64,000 bases of DNA, taken from positions 25,073,342 to 25,137,341 of the forward strand of contig OZ038397.1 of assembly GCA_964036045.1 (NCBI GenBank), written 5' to 3'. The translations under genes and the position numbers were made by a program. This DNA is from Eutreptiella sp. 'Long Island Sound 2002' (taxonomy: Eukaryota > Euglenozoa > Euglenophyceae > Eutreptiales > Eutreptiaceae). Of the stretch, positions 32,035 through 43,046 are shown one piece after another (within the stretch, counting starts at the first letter, position 1; every line of letters begins with the position of its first letter). A model generated the notes under the pieces. That model made no database searches. It was not told the DNA's origin and worked only from the letters and a program-made list of their open reading frames with translations.

Positions 32035-34740
32035 ATGCAAAAGAGGGGTAGGGGGTGCCATCCCTGGCCAGCAGGGCCAAAAAGCGCAATGGTACGCCCC
32101 TTCAAAAAGGCAAACGTTACAAAATTGGGACAGAAAATGGCACCATTTAGAGATTGTAGCGCTAAATTTGTCGTTTCCACACTAACCCGTCGCGCAAAAC
32201 ATGCTTTCTCCACAGAAGCATGTGCAAAATGTGGTTGGCAAAAGTCCTCACTAGTCTCGATTGTCAAACAAAACTGTGCAAAGCCGAAAAATGGCAACTT
32301 TCTAAGCTAACCACCATGTTGACTTATCCTTCTAAATTCAGCCCATACAGGAGTGGCTGGGGCTATCGGTGCCAATCAAAATCAAAATACCCCATCCTTG
32401 CTCCAAAAAACAACCATCTTTGGTAACTTGCGGGCTAAGAATGGCCATTCTTTGGGTGTACAGCGCTAAACCATCCCCGACTACAACCCTTGTGAAGTCC
32501 AACACTACCCACCAAAATTGTACAAAATCATTCTGACGCTAAAAAGGTGGGGCAAGTTTGGAAGAATTTTGGGCCGAAAATGGCACAAATTAGAGCGAAC
32601 GGCGGTGAACATGTCGTTTTGGTATTCAACTTTATTTGAGGTCCAACACAGACAAAATAGGGATGGCAATGCTGCGGCTGCCCACCAAAGTCAAAGAATG
32701 CCATTTTGAGGCCAAAAAGGATGTTCAGGCTAAAAATAGCATTTCTTGACACCCAAAATTGCGAACATGGTGTTTTTGGCAGTATAACATGGACAAACAA
32801 ATGTTTTTTTGATTTCAACATGGGCGAAATGGGAGCAGGTGGTGCTATCGCTACCCACCAAAGTCTAAAAACACCATTTTGGGATGGAAAGATGGGCAAT
32901 ATATGAAAACTTTTGCGCTAAACTTAGCGGTCTCTTTGCCAACTACCCGGGAAATGTTGTTTCCGTACTCCAAGATCTACCAACCAGCTTTTGTGGAGTG
33001 CAGCTTGTGCATGCTAGGGATGGGGAGTGCTGTTTCTGCCCACCAAAGTCAAAAAGCACCATATTGTGGCCATAAAAATGGCATTTTTTTTACAAATGTT
33101 GCGCTAAAAATAGCATATTTTGGAGCCCTTACCTCTGAAAATGTTGTTCCAGCAATCAACCATTGCATGAAACATGTATCTTAGTACTTCAGCACATGCA
33201 AAAAGTAGGGGGGGGGGTAGCGGGTTATCACTGCCCACCATAGGCAGAAAAAGCATTTGATGGTCAAAAATGGCAATTATTGACGAATTTCACTGTACAA
33301 ATAGCAATGTTTGGAGTTAAAAGCTCGAAAAACATTGTTTGGACAGTCAACCATCGACCCACACATGTTTTTTGGAGTCCGGTGGTTGCAAAATAGGGGG
33401 TGCCATCACTGTCCACAAAGGCGATTTGCCGAGCTGACAGCCCTGAAACAAAATTCTTGGCACAAAGCCATCGCCTGCGACATGCTTTTTGGAATGCATG
33501 CAAAATAGGGATAGTGCATGCAAACTAGGGGTGGGGAAAGCTATCGCTGCCCATTAGGGTCTGAAACATCATTTTGTGCAAAAAAAAATGGCACAATGTG
33601 ACGAAATGCTCTACAAATAGCTTATTTTTTTTAAGTTGACACACCTGAAGCTGTGGTTTGGGCAGTCACCCATTGCCTTGTCCCGCACGTGCCAAATAGG
33701 GGTGGAGGATGCTATAACTGCCCACCAAAGCCAAATGGCACCATTTTGAGGGCTTGAATGAGCAATTGCGGACAAATTTTTGCAATACGAAACCGTTGTC
33801 TTGGCAGTCAGCCACGACGCAAACATGTTTTCCTGAGTCCAACACGTACCAAATAGGGGTGGGGGGTGCCATCATTGCCCACTGAAATTAAACAACCCCA
33901 TTTTCGAGCCAAAAAAAAATGGCAATTTCCGTCCAATTTCGCGTTAGCAATCTTTGGAGCCGGCAGCCTTGATACCGTTGTTGCCGCAATAAACCATCCG
34001 TGTTTTCTGAAACTGAGCATGTGCAAAATAGGTGTGTGGGGTTGCTATCACTGCCACCAAAGGAGGAAAAACCACTTTGAGCCCAAAAAATGCTGATTTT
34101 TGACAAATTTTGGGCTAAAAGTAGTATTTTTGCGAAGCGACGGCCTGAAGCTGTTGTGTTGGCAGGCAACCATCGCCTGAAACATTTTTTTTAGTCCAGC
34201 TTTTGTCAAAACTGTTACATTGACTTTCAACTGTTGGCCTGAACATGTTTGTTTGAGTCCAACAGTGTCAAATATGGATGGGGGATGCTATCACTGGCCA
34301 CCAAAGTCCTGTTCTGAGGCCAAATTTGGCAATGTTTAACGAATTTTGGGCCAAAAAGTAGAATCTTTCGAAGCCCAAAGTCCTGAATCTGTTGCTTTGC
34401 CAGCCAACCATTGACGAAGACTAGGATTATTGAGTACGCACAAAATAGGGATGGGGGGTGCTATGGCGGCCCGCAATAGAAACACTATTTTGGCGGGGGG
34501 GGGGGGAAGCAAGTTTGCCGAAAATTGGGCAAAGAATGGCATCTCGTGGAGCTGACAGCCTTGAAACTCGCGTTTTGGCAGTCACCCATTCTTAGGACAT
34601 GTTTTTCCGAGTAAAATAGGCGTGGGGGGTACTATTACTGCCCGGCAGGGTAAAAAAAAAACCATTTAGGGCAAAAAAACGCAAACTTTTGACCAATTCT
34701 GGGCAAAAAGTGGCAAGCAAGGTTTCCCAACATATCGGCA
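32035..34740. repeat. Diverged satellite of about 180 bp units
   Basis: About fifteen degenerate units. A marker phrase like CAAAATAGGGATGGGG, then GCTATCACTGCCCACCAAAG recurs near 32653, 32830, 33007, 33191, 33388, 33517, 33689, 33845, 34018, 34264, 34437 and 34610. Other shared words are CCATTTTGAGGCCAAAAAATGGCAA and GGCAGTCAACCATCG in part. Divergence is high, so this is an old array. No coding frame in it is credible. Confidence 0.8.
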
Positions 34741-37190
34741 GTAGAGCATGCAGACCCAGAGTGTTCTAAATAGCCCTTTTCAAGGGCTTTGGAAGTATAT
34801 ACCACAAATACCAGCCCCTATGGGACACTCAGTGGGCACAAGCGAGGCAACAATCCCAGCAACTCTGAAAACTATCTGCGTTCACGCGTTTGCCGTATCC
34901 CCGAGAGCTGTCTGGACAAATGTAGAAACCCTCCACAGACCCCCAATCCAAAGCAGGCCAAGGAACCCGATTTCATAGGCCAAGGGTTGCACCAGAAAAG
35001 CAGGGCGGCGAAATTGTGCATAGCGCTGGGAAGAAAGCACAAGGTGACAGTTAGGGCACACTGCCAGGTGGTGGGGAAGGGATGGGCGTCCAGAAATGCA
35101 CACACTGCCCACGCACACTGCCCACGAATCACTGCAGGCACAACCGATGAGTGCGCTTAGGCAGCTGGCCGTGGCTGTGCCATTGGCCGCAGGGGCAGAT
35201 TTTGCGCAGCTGACACAAACACCTCCTCAGTTTGTCTGGGGCAAGAGCGCGTGTTGCAGGAGCACATTTGCAACACATCGGAAGGAGTTCAAGTGGACAG
35301 ATGGGAACTCCGGGAGGGCACGTCCAAGTCTGCCTGCGGGCGGAGGTCTTCCCAGGTTAGGGTTAGGGTGCTCCTTTTCATACCTCTGCTCGTGCAGCAT
35401 CACATCTTGAAACGCGGTGCTGAGCTGTCAGACATGCGAATCACCCATCAGAGGCAAGCTTGGCCCCTACCCCTGCCCCTGCCCTGCCACTGCCCACACC
35501 CTGCTCCTGCCCCTGCCACTGCAGCTTGCCCCCGCCCCTGCCCTTGCCCTAACACACTTTTGGGTACAGACATCAGACACGGGCACGCTGAGCACTTTGA
35601 AACAGCAGCATGAGCTGCGTTGCAGGTGCAGTCTATGTACCCCCTCCCCTTGTGTCCAGTGAACACTGAACGCGCGACGTCCTTTCGTTGAGACCTGGGA
35701 CCCAATTAATTTGGGTACCAAATCTATACAGTCCAAACACCACGCGGTTGCTAGGCAATGTGTTCGTTGGCCATAAATCAGCGACAGCCGCTACCCTCCA
35801 GAATCACTCTGGCATCCGCAACAGTGCCGCAGGTCTTAACATGGCAAAGTTGCGGCACAAATAGTGCACTCTGCCCAGCAACACGCCATTTGCTGCCCCA
35901 ATCAATAGGTCATGCTCACTCCTATAGGTCAATGTGTCTGTTGGAGGGGGGGGGGGGGGGATGCACTTCTCTGGACATGATGAGATTGAACTTGGAAATT
36001 GGCTGTGAGAGAAATATCTGTCACCAGAGAATGACTCCATGCAAGCCACGCTCCCTTCTGGAATTGTACCTTTGCCTCCGGCTGTTCCAGTTGGGAAAAT
36101 TGTGATTGTCAAGTCCTGTGCAATGCAGTATGTGTATGCTGGGCCCCCCAGGGCTTTCCCCTTTCAGCATTTGGTTTCTGCCAGCGCATCTTTCATCTCG
36201 CTTACGGGAGATGCAAATTTTGCAGCTCAAACGAACAACATGTTCTGCTTTTTTTCATGAGGGAAGGCTTGGCATGGGTTCTGCGGCCCTGCACAATGTG
36301 TCACAAGACCAGTCATGTTTAGGGAATGCCCAGCGGGGAGGAGACACCGGCACATAAATGCAACCATGTTGGGCGGACTGGGTCTCTGTGTGGCACTGGA
36401 TAGATCAAACAAGTGGACAACCACCGCTGGTGCACTCATGGTGTCGAGTTGGGATGTTACACTCCATGACTAAGGTGGGGAAACGGTACACCGTCCGTGT
36501 AACACAGAATAAGCGCACGCAGACACTCAATGGAGCAACGAATTCAAGAGCAATAAAATTTTTGGCAATGCCGCCCCCACCGGAGCCCATAGCGCCACTC
36601 GAGTGATCTAAAGGGAATGTGTCCACACTGCCTCTCCACATACGTGTTCCCCTGCAACACATACAGCCAAGGGGGGGGGGGGGTTGCTGTTTGGGGGGGG
36701 GAGGGTCAAATCCAATCGTGAAGAATTGCGGAAAATTGTGGAAATATTGCAATACAGTAAGCAACCCTCCTTAACCCTCAAGTTGCAACATTTCTGGACA
36801 GGTGGTTCAAATTTTTTCTTTCCATCATTCAAAAGGTGCATGGGCAGCACAATTACAGGAGGCGCCCCTCAATATCATTGAATCATTGAATCATTGAAGC
36901 ATGAACCAAAGGCAGCGGATGTTGTCATCTAATTTGTGCTGTCCCACACTGTGAGAAAAAGTGTTTCACATCACCACCAGAAGTGGGCTGTGAGGTGAAG
37001 GGGCATGCAATTGCCACCATTTTGGCGCGTTGGACAGGCCCAACAGGGGGTATATCAATAGCACAGGGGACGGCCAACTTTCTCCTGGGGGATTGCCATA
37101 CCCACGAGCATTAGCACTAGGTTGTATTGGGCAGCATATAGTACTTTGTAGGTCTGAGCATCATGTACCAGCGTTGGCTGTGCTAGGGTG
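34741..37190. other. Non-coding region with minisatellite and G-runs
   Basis: No gene recognised. It holds a CCCCTGCC-type minisatellite at about 35461-35560, G-runs at 35946-35960, 36671-36683 and 36693-36701, and a short GTTAGGGTTAGGG stretch near 35355. Confidence 0.6.
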
Positions 37191-37194
37191 CTAA

Positions 37195-37770
37195 CACTTT
37201 GCTTTGCGGTATGTTGGGGTACCTTGGGAGATGTGGGGGTACCTTGGCATACGTGGCAATGGATTGCGGTAGGATGGGGTCCGTTGGGGTATGTTCGGGT
37301 AGGTTGGGCTAGGTTGGGGCTGGATGGGGTGGCTTGGGTTAGAGTTGGGTAGATTGGGGTGGGTTGGGGAGGGATGAAGTAGCTTGGTTTACCCATGGTC
37401 AAGTGGGGTAGCTTGCAGTAGGTTGGGATACGTTGGGGAACCTGGGGGTACCTTGGGGGGGGGGGGTACATTGTGCTAAGTGGATTGGGGTCCGATGGGG
37501 TACTGTAGGTTAGGGTAGGGTGGGTTGGGGAATGTTGGGTGAGGGTGGAGTAGGGCACAGTTGGGTACCTTGAGTTAGAGAGGAGTGCCATGGGGCAGGC
37601 TGCGGTGTGTTGTGGTAACGTGTGTTAGGGTGGTGTATGTTGGGGTAGGATGGGGTGTGTACATTGGGGAAGCTTGAGGGTAGGGTACATTGCGGTACGT
37701 TGGGGAACAATGAGGTGAATTGGGGTAGCGCGGGGTAGGTTGGGAAATGGTGGGGTACCCTAGGGTGAGT
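37195..37770. repeat. Degenerate TTGGGGTA minisatellite
   Basis: Almost every 8-12 bases repeats a word of the type TTGGGGTA, TTGGGGTAGG or CTTGGGGTACC for about 575 bp, with no fixed long period, plus a 12 G run at 37455-37466. G-strand bias is strong: the complementary strand is C/T/A-only over long stretches, which is why it translates into Pro/Thr/Tyr-rich nonsense. Confidence 0.85.
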
Positions 37771-40003
37771 AGGGGAACCTTGGAATACACCATGTTATAA
37801 GCATTTTACGAGAGGCGTTGGGAGGGGGGGGGTGTGGATTTTGGTTGGCTTGGGACATGACACACAGATGGGGAGACATCGATGGGGACCCAGGGATCCA
37901 GCCTAACCCCCCGTACCCCATGCCCCATGTGCCATTGGATGCTGCATACAAAAACCATACACTTCGAAATGGGCAAGATTCCACTACAATGGTTCGTTGC
38001 AACCTAGCCATCAAGATCATCAAGACCAGAAGCCGAATGCAAACAACATTTACTCATGCATCCTCGAATGTCAGCATACGGGTGGAGGAAACCGCGAGTA
38101 ACTGTGGCACGGAGAATGTCTGCAAACTTGAACATGAACCCCCGGTGCAACGCAACGCCAGCCAAAGGCCCGGGTCACGTGTGAGGCACTGGGCAAAGTG
38201 TTCATGGAAAGGGTGCAAGAAAACCAAAAAGTTAGGGTTAGCTTTGTTGCAACGGCGGCTGACCCACCCATCCCTTTCGAGAATGTCGAGATTATTTTTG
38301 AGTTGCATTTGATGATCATCGGCAACGCATGCGCATTGGTCTGGGACATGCAGCAGACCTTGTCCGATTGTGACTGTGGTAGCGTAGACTCAACCGGATT
38401 GGGACTAAGCCTAGCCACGAACCAAACTCTCAGCTCCTCATCACAGTGTTGGTTCCTGATTGACCTGTGTCCCATGCACTTTGGTTGTGGTAGATCAAAG
38501 ATGGTTAAACACACGCAACACCAAGTCCCTCAATGCGGCACAACCCACCAAGGCAGAAACCGGTGGCGGACTGCCCACGGCCAGTGGTAGGCACCTGTAA
38601 CTTCAGTGCCCATTGCCGATGGTTAATTACAGTCTTGCCATGTCAGAGGAAAGCATGCACACGGTTGTGTTGTGTTGTGGTGTCCTGTGATGTGCCATGC
38701 TTGGTAGTGCAATGGCGTGCCTTGCGGTGTTTTGTAGTGTGGTATTGTGGCATGTTGTGTTACAATGCACCGTACTGTGTCATGCTATGATATGCTATGT
38801 TGTGGCATTGCAGTCCACGTAGTGTCCACATAGCGTTGGATTTTTCATATCAACATGAACAGCCGTTCTTGCAGAACCACATCGTTTGGCCCCGGATCCC
38901 CTATGTGTCAAAGCTGGACCACTGGACCCCGGGGGGGGGGGGATTCCCTATTGCTTTCAAAGAACGCACCCACTTGGTTGCCAAAACTTGGCCTGCAAAC
39001 CTTTGTGTGCACAAAATCGTAGCGCCTACATCGTGGAGGTTGCAAAAATTGAGGCACCCGAAACCCAAGTTTGTGCAAAATATAGAATTGTGGCGGTCGT
39101 TGGGATGTTGGGGTGGTGTCAAATGTCTATGCGAAATTGCGGCACATGTGGTTGATGGTTGGTTGGTCGTGCATGTTGTTGATACCGCTTTGTACTTGAC
39201 TGAGCCTGCTGGACAGGGAGGGGGGGCGGGGGATAAGGATGTTGAGGGCGGGAAACCTTGGGGCCTAGAACAGGATCTGGTGTTGCACATGGTGGGAGAA
39301 GCTTAAGTTGAAAGCCATTGGCCACACTAATGCCAACTCTATGCCACTAGTATTGATGTCGCATATATAGATATGTGCGTGTGTGGTGGGCCATGCCTAG
39401 CAAGGTGACTTGGGGCACTGTAGTGTGCCGGGCAGCATTGGGGTGTATGAGTGTTTACGACATCGCATCTGGTGACATGTGAAGGTCGGTCGGTGGAGTT
39501 GTGGCAGCACATTTTGGGAGCAACACACTTGAGCAGAACCAGGTTCACAACCAACCTCTTGTGGGGCAGGGTGCAGGCGCACAATTGCAAAGATGAGAGA
39601 GAGTCAAGTAGGAGAGCAGCATTGCATGAGCCTCAATTAACCACGAACCCAATCAGCAGCCCAATAGAAGGGAGTTGTGAGGAGAAAAGATATGGAATTT
39701 CCATAGCCGTTATGGGAGGCATCGGACACCAGGCTTGGGTCAAGACACGGGCAGAGGCGGGGCAACGTGTCTACGCCGATCGTGCTCAGAGGGGAGGGCC
39801 AAAGTGCTTTGTACACAAACATGCCTCCATCCATGCATGGGGGGGGGGGGCGGGGTTTGAGGCGTTAGGGCCGGTTACAACATTGCACCCAAATCGGGAG
39901 TGGTGGGGAGGTGGGTTGTGGTGCATGAAATCAGGGTGAGAGGATGCCAGTCATTGCACATGTCGGTGTGTTTGTGTGTGTCTTTGGGCAAGCGGAAAAA
40001 AGG
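37771..40003. other. Non-coding region
   Basis: No supported gene. It contains degenerate TGTTGTGGTG-type repeats at about 38660-38810 and G-runs at 38931-38942 and 39839-39850. Open frames present show no recognisable domain. Confidence 0.55.
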
Positions 40004-40232
40004 TAGCGTGGTGCGGACGCGGTCGGGGTGGCACGAGCGCCCACCCAACCCTACCCTCGGGGAACCAAGTACGATACCACGAGGTACTAGCCACTACACC
40101 GCGACGACATTTGCACAACCAACACGACACCACTTAGTGGCCAAAGTCAGGGAACAGGGGTAGGGTGTGCATTAGGTCCAAGGGGCGTGGTGCGGGCGGG
40201 GTTGGGGCGGCGCGGGCGCCGCACCCAACCCC
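40004..40232. repeat. Pair of related GC-rich hairpins downstream of Helitron
   Basis: Two copies about 180 bp apart share GCGTGGTGCGG, then CACCCAACCC. The second (40192-40232) is a strong stem, GGCGGGGTTGGGGCGGCG against GCCGCACCCAACCCCGCC. They lie beyond the 3' end of the minus-strand Helitron genes, where a Helitron terminal hairpin would be expected. No precise terminus (CTRR) could be fixed. Confidence 0.5.
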
Positions 40233-40461
40233 GCCAGTGTGTGTGCAACACCATGCAAGAGTCTCACCTACCTTGATTGGCCATATTCAAGGGGGAATAG
40301 TTGCCAGCACTAGGTACCCTTTGGGTGGAATTATTGCGCTCTATACGACGGCAAAATGGAAGTGGAGTAGGTGGAGGACAAGGAGGAATGGGCCACTTCG
40401 CGGCGAGGAGCAGGGTTGTGCTCCTCCACTTGCACTGCATGATGTGATTCCAACCCCCACC

Positions 40462-40824
40462 CTACTCTGGCACGACGTCCACAGTCAGGTTAGCGCGGCC
40501 AGCACGGCCCCACTCTGCGGCCAAAGTTCGGGCTAGCAGTTCCCGCTCCAATCGGTCTGCTCCACGGAACGCCCGTTGCTGTAGCTCTGCCTCGAACCAA
40601 CGTGCCAACCGCCTTCCATCCCCGCCCGGGGGGAAGCCGTGAATGATGTGTACAAACTGCCGATCGCGGCGATGCCTCGTTTGCAGAGTCGGTGGTGAGA
40701 GCTGGCCATTGTGTTGTCGAATGCGGCGCGCCATGTAGTTCGTCGACCCGGGGTAAATCTCGCCTGTGCCAACGGATTCGATGTGGTACCCACGTTGGTG
40801 CCTCGCGGATAGAAGATTGCACCC
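40462..40824 (-). pseudogene. GIY-YIG nuclease domain of the Helitron
   Basis: A 120-codon open frame (stop near 40825, end at 40462) that overlaps the end of the helicase frame. It reads GYHIESVGTGEIYPGSTNY, then MARRIRQHNGQL, then FVHIIHGFPPG, then ARWFEAELQQRAF. This is the order of a GIY-YIG domain: G-Y (GIY), Y-P-G (YIG), the catalytic Arg segment with R-x-x-QHNG, a GFP turn and the Glu of W-F-E. It closely resembles the SLX1/UvrC-like subgroup with QHNG and FE-W motifs. The domain would cut or nick DNA. Its position at the end of the helicase suggests a Rep-helicase-nuclease fusion before frameshifting. It could instead be a chance neighbour, but the frames abut directly. Confidence 0.72.
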
Positions 40825-42294
40825 TCAGGTTGGTGGAAGGCCAAATCGCCCAAGGGATCATCAGAGGTGGCATGGGAATTCTCATGAAGGTGGGCAAACA
40901 CATTGGGCTGCCGGATCCAGTCGTCAACCTCAGCGTGCCAACTGGTACGATGTTGTAGTAGGCCGCGAAGCACCCCTTCATCGTAACCCACAATGTAGAT
41001 GCCACTCAAGCTCTCGGCCCGGGTCAACAAGGTGAAGAGCATGGTTCGAGACCATAGGAGGTGGTCCGCGTTGTCGTCCAGGTAGGTGGCCAGGATAGCG
41101 ATTGTGGCCCCTTGGATGTCATGGATTGTCGTGGCCACAGCCAACTCGAGGGGGAATTGCTGCCGGCGCAAGGGAACCCCTTGGTAGCTGATGTCAATTG
41201 AACTCTCGCGACCCACCCGAAGAGTACGCCCATCGCGAAGGTGACACGAACGTGGGTATCGCAAAACGCAACAACGGTACCAGAAGCTCCGTTCAACACC
41301 TCCTGTCCATCGGTCGTGGTATTCTGGACAACGGTTACACGGGCACCAACGAAGACCCGGCAGCGGCGAAGCAAGGCGGATTCGCGGTCTAGAATGTCAC
41401 GATAGGATTTGTCCCGGAGGGGGCTCCATTCGGAGTTTTTTTGGATGAAATCTCCACTTTTGAAACACTCCTTGGGGGTGGTTGCAGCATTGTACGCCGC
41501 TTCGCGGGCCTTCTCGACGGCCACCTTCTTGGCCAACAACCAAGTGGCACCGTCTGGTACAAGTGGCACGATGTGGCGAACATGCTGTTGCAGCCACTGG
41601 CCATGTGCTGGATCTACCGCAACATGACGGCAATGTTGCCGAATGGCCTGCATGATGTAGGCACGGCTAGTTGGCATCAATTGGGGAACCCTGGCCAAGT
41701 TGATGATTGTTTGCAACGTCTCATCATTGCGGGATCGAAACAGTTCGTGCAATGTGATGACGCGAAAGTGGCACTTCATGAACCACGAGGTGTAAGGCGG
41801 GGCCATATCCACGGGCTCTGTTTGGTAATGGTCCCCTGCCGCAAAGACGAAGACACCGCCAAAAGGCAAATCATTGCCTCGAACCTTGGACAATACGAGG
41901 TGCAGCCCTAGCAGCAACGGTGAACCGCATTGTCCGAGTTCATCGATGTACAGCACGATGAGCTCTTGGAGACGGCGAACAAGGTGTGGTTGTTGTTGCA
42001 ACCGCTTAAGTGCCGTTGCCGCCAAACTCTGAGGGGTTGTCCAAAGGTTGGACTTACCGGGACGAAACAGGCAAAGACGATGAAGGTGAATCCCACCGCC
42101 ATTTTGGGCAAACATGGCGCCCAAGGCGGTTAGCTCCCAATGCTCCGGGCCAAGTATCGTGGCACTCCAAATCCATTTCAGGACTTGCATCGCTACCCAA
42201 GACTTTCGTGTGCCCGGTGGGCCACTAATGTAGATGGGCCGGACATAGTACAAGCCATCCGTGATCCAGTCTCCCGCTTTGGATGATCAACCCA
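40792..42294 (-). pseudogene. Helitron PIF1-like helicase, frameshifted
   Basis: N-terminal half (from about 42253): Walker A ISGPPGTRKSW, Walker B VLYIDELGQCG, sensor FVFAAGDHYQTEPV and later GARVTVVQNTTTDGQEVLNG, GTVVAF. Near 41240 the frame shifts; the continuation carries RDGRTLRVGRE, then LELAVATTIHDIQGATI, then LLTRAESLSGIYIVGYDEG, the C-terminal PIF1 motifs. The upstream linker also ends in a different frame (overlap at 42225-42253). The helicase would unwind DNA during rolling-circle transposition. With two frame changes this copy cannot make a full-length helicase. Confidence 0.82.
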
Positions 42295-43046
42295 ACATCT
42301 TCCTTCAGGAAGTTTGCACTTCGTTCTTGCTCGGCCCAACTTGCATTTGTTTGTTCGGGATGCGGTCCCCATGGTGGGACCTTGAGCATGCGGTTGCAAT
42401 GTCGAAGCTGGATTGCATGCAAGTGGGCGCTGTATTTTTGGCAATGCTCGGCCTCCAACTCGCGGTCCGTCATGGGGATGGAGACATAGTACGTGTTTCC
42501 ACTACGTTGTTGCTCCCAAATGCGGATAACCAAGCGCCAAACAGTCTTGAAGCCAATGGGCCACCCAGACGCATCCTCCAAGATCCACTCCCCAAGGGGT
42601 AGATTGACAAACAATGACGTGAGGGCCTCATGAAGGGAGTCATAACCCGAATTCGCCAAGAACCTGTCTCGGTTGGCGACCTCGTTTCCGAATCGCCCGG
42701 ATAATCGCAAGATGCGCTGGCACAACCAATCAACGCAAAAGCCGGGACGAAAGCGTGGCTCCACGAAGATGAGCACTCGGATGTCCCATTTCACCACGGC
42801 TGCCATCCATGGCTCGCGGTCACCGGGATGGTCCAAGGCATGTGCCAAGGCCTGTCCCGCGGGGAGGTCCTTTAGGCGGCGGAAGATGATGTGCCATAGG
42901 GGAGGGTGCCTGAGGATTTCCCAATGCAAATACACTCGATTGTAGCGCAAATCGTAGAAACCGTGGTTCTTCCAGTCCAGAACGCGCTGCCGACGCTTCT
43001 CCCAGGACAGCTTGCGGAGATTGCGGTTACTGATGTCTGTAACAAC
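42225..43046 (-). pseudogene. Helitron linker between Rep and helicase
   Basis: Continues the Rep frame past its TAA stop (43047-43049) without another stop to 42225: DISNRNLRKLSWEKRRQ, then HWEILRHPPLWHIIF, down to AEQERSANFLKEDVGLI, which is where the helicase normally begins. Helitrons have such a region between Rep and helicase. The in-frame continuation implies that the TAA interrupts what was one long protein. Confidence 0.65.

Noticed and set aside
35355-35368. Interstitial telomere (GTTAGGGTTAGGG)
   Set aside because: Only about two units; too short to support a telomeric origin.
37055-37793. Minus-strand Pro/Thr/Tyr-rich frames
   Set aside because: Products of the TTGGGGTA minisatellite; no stops arise because the strand lacks the needed bases.
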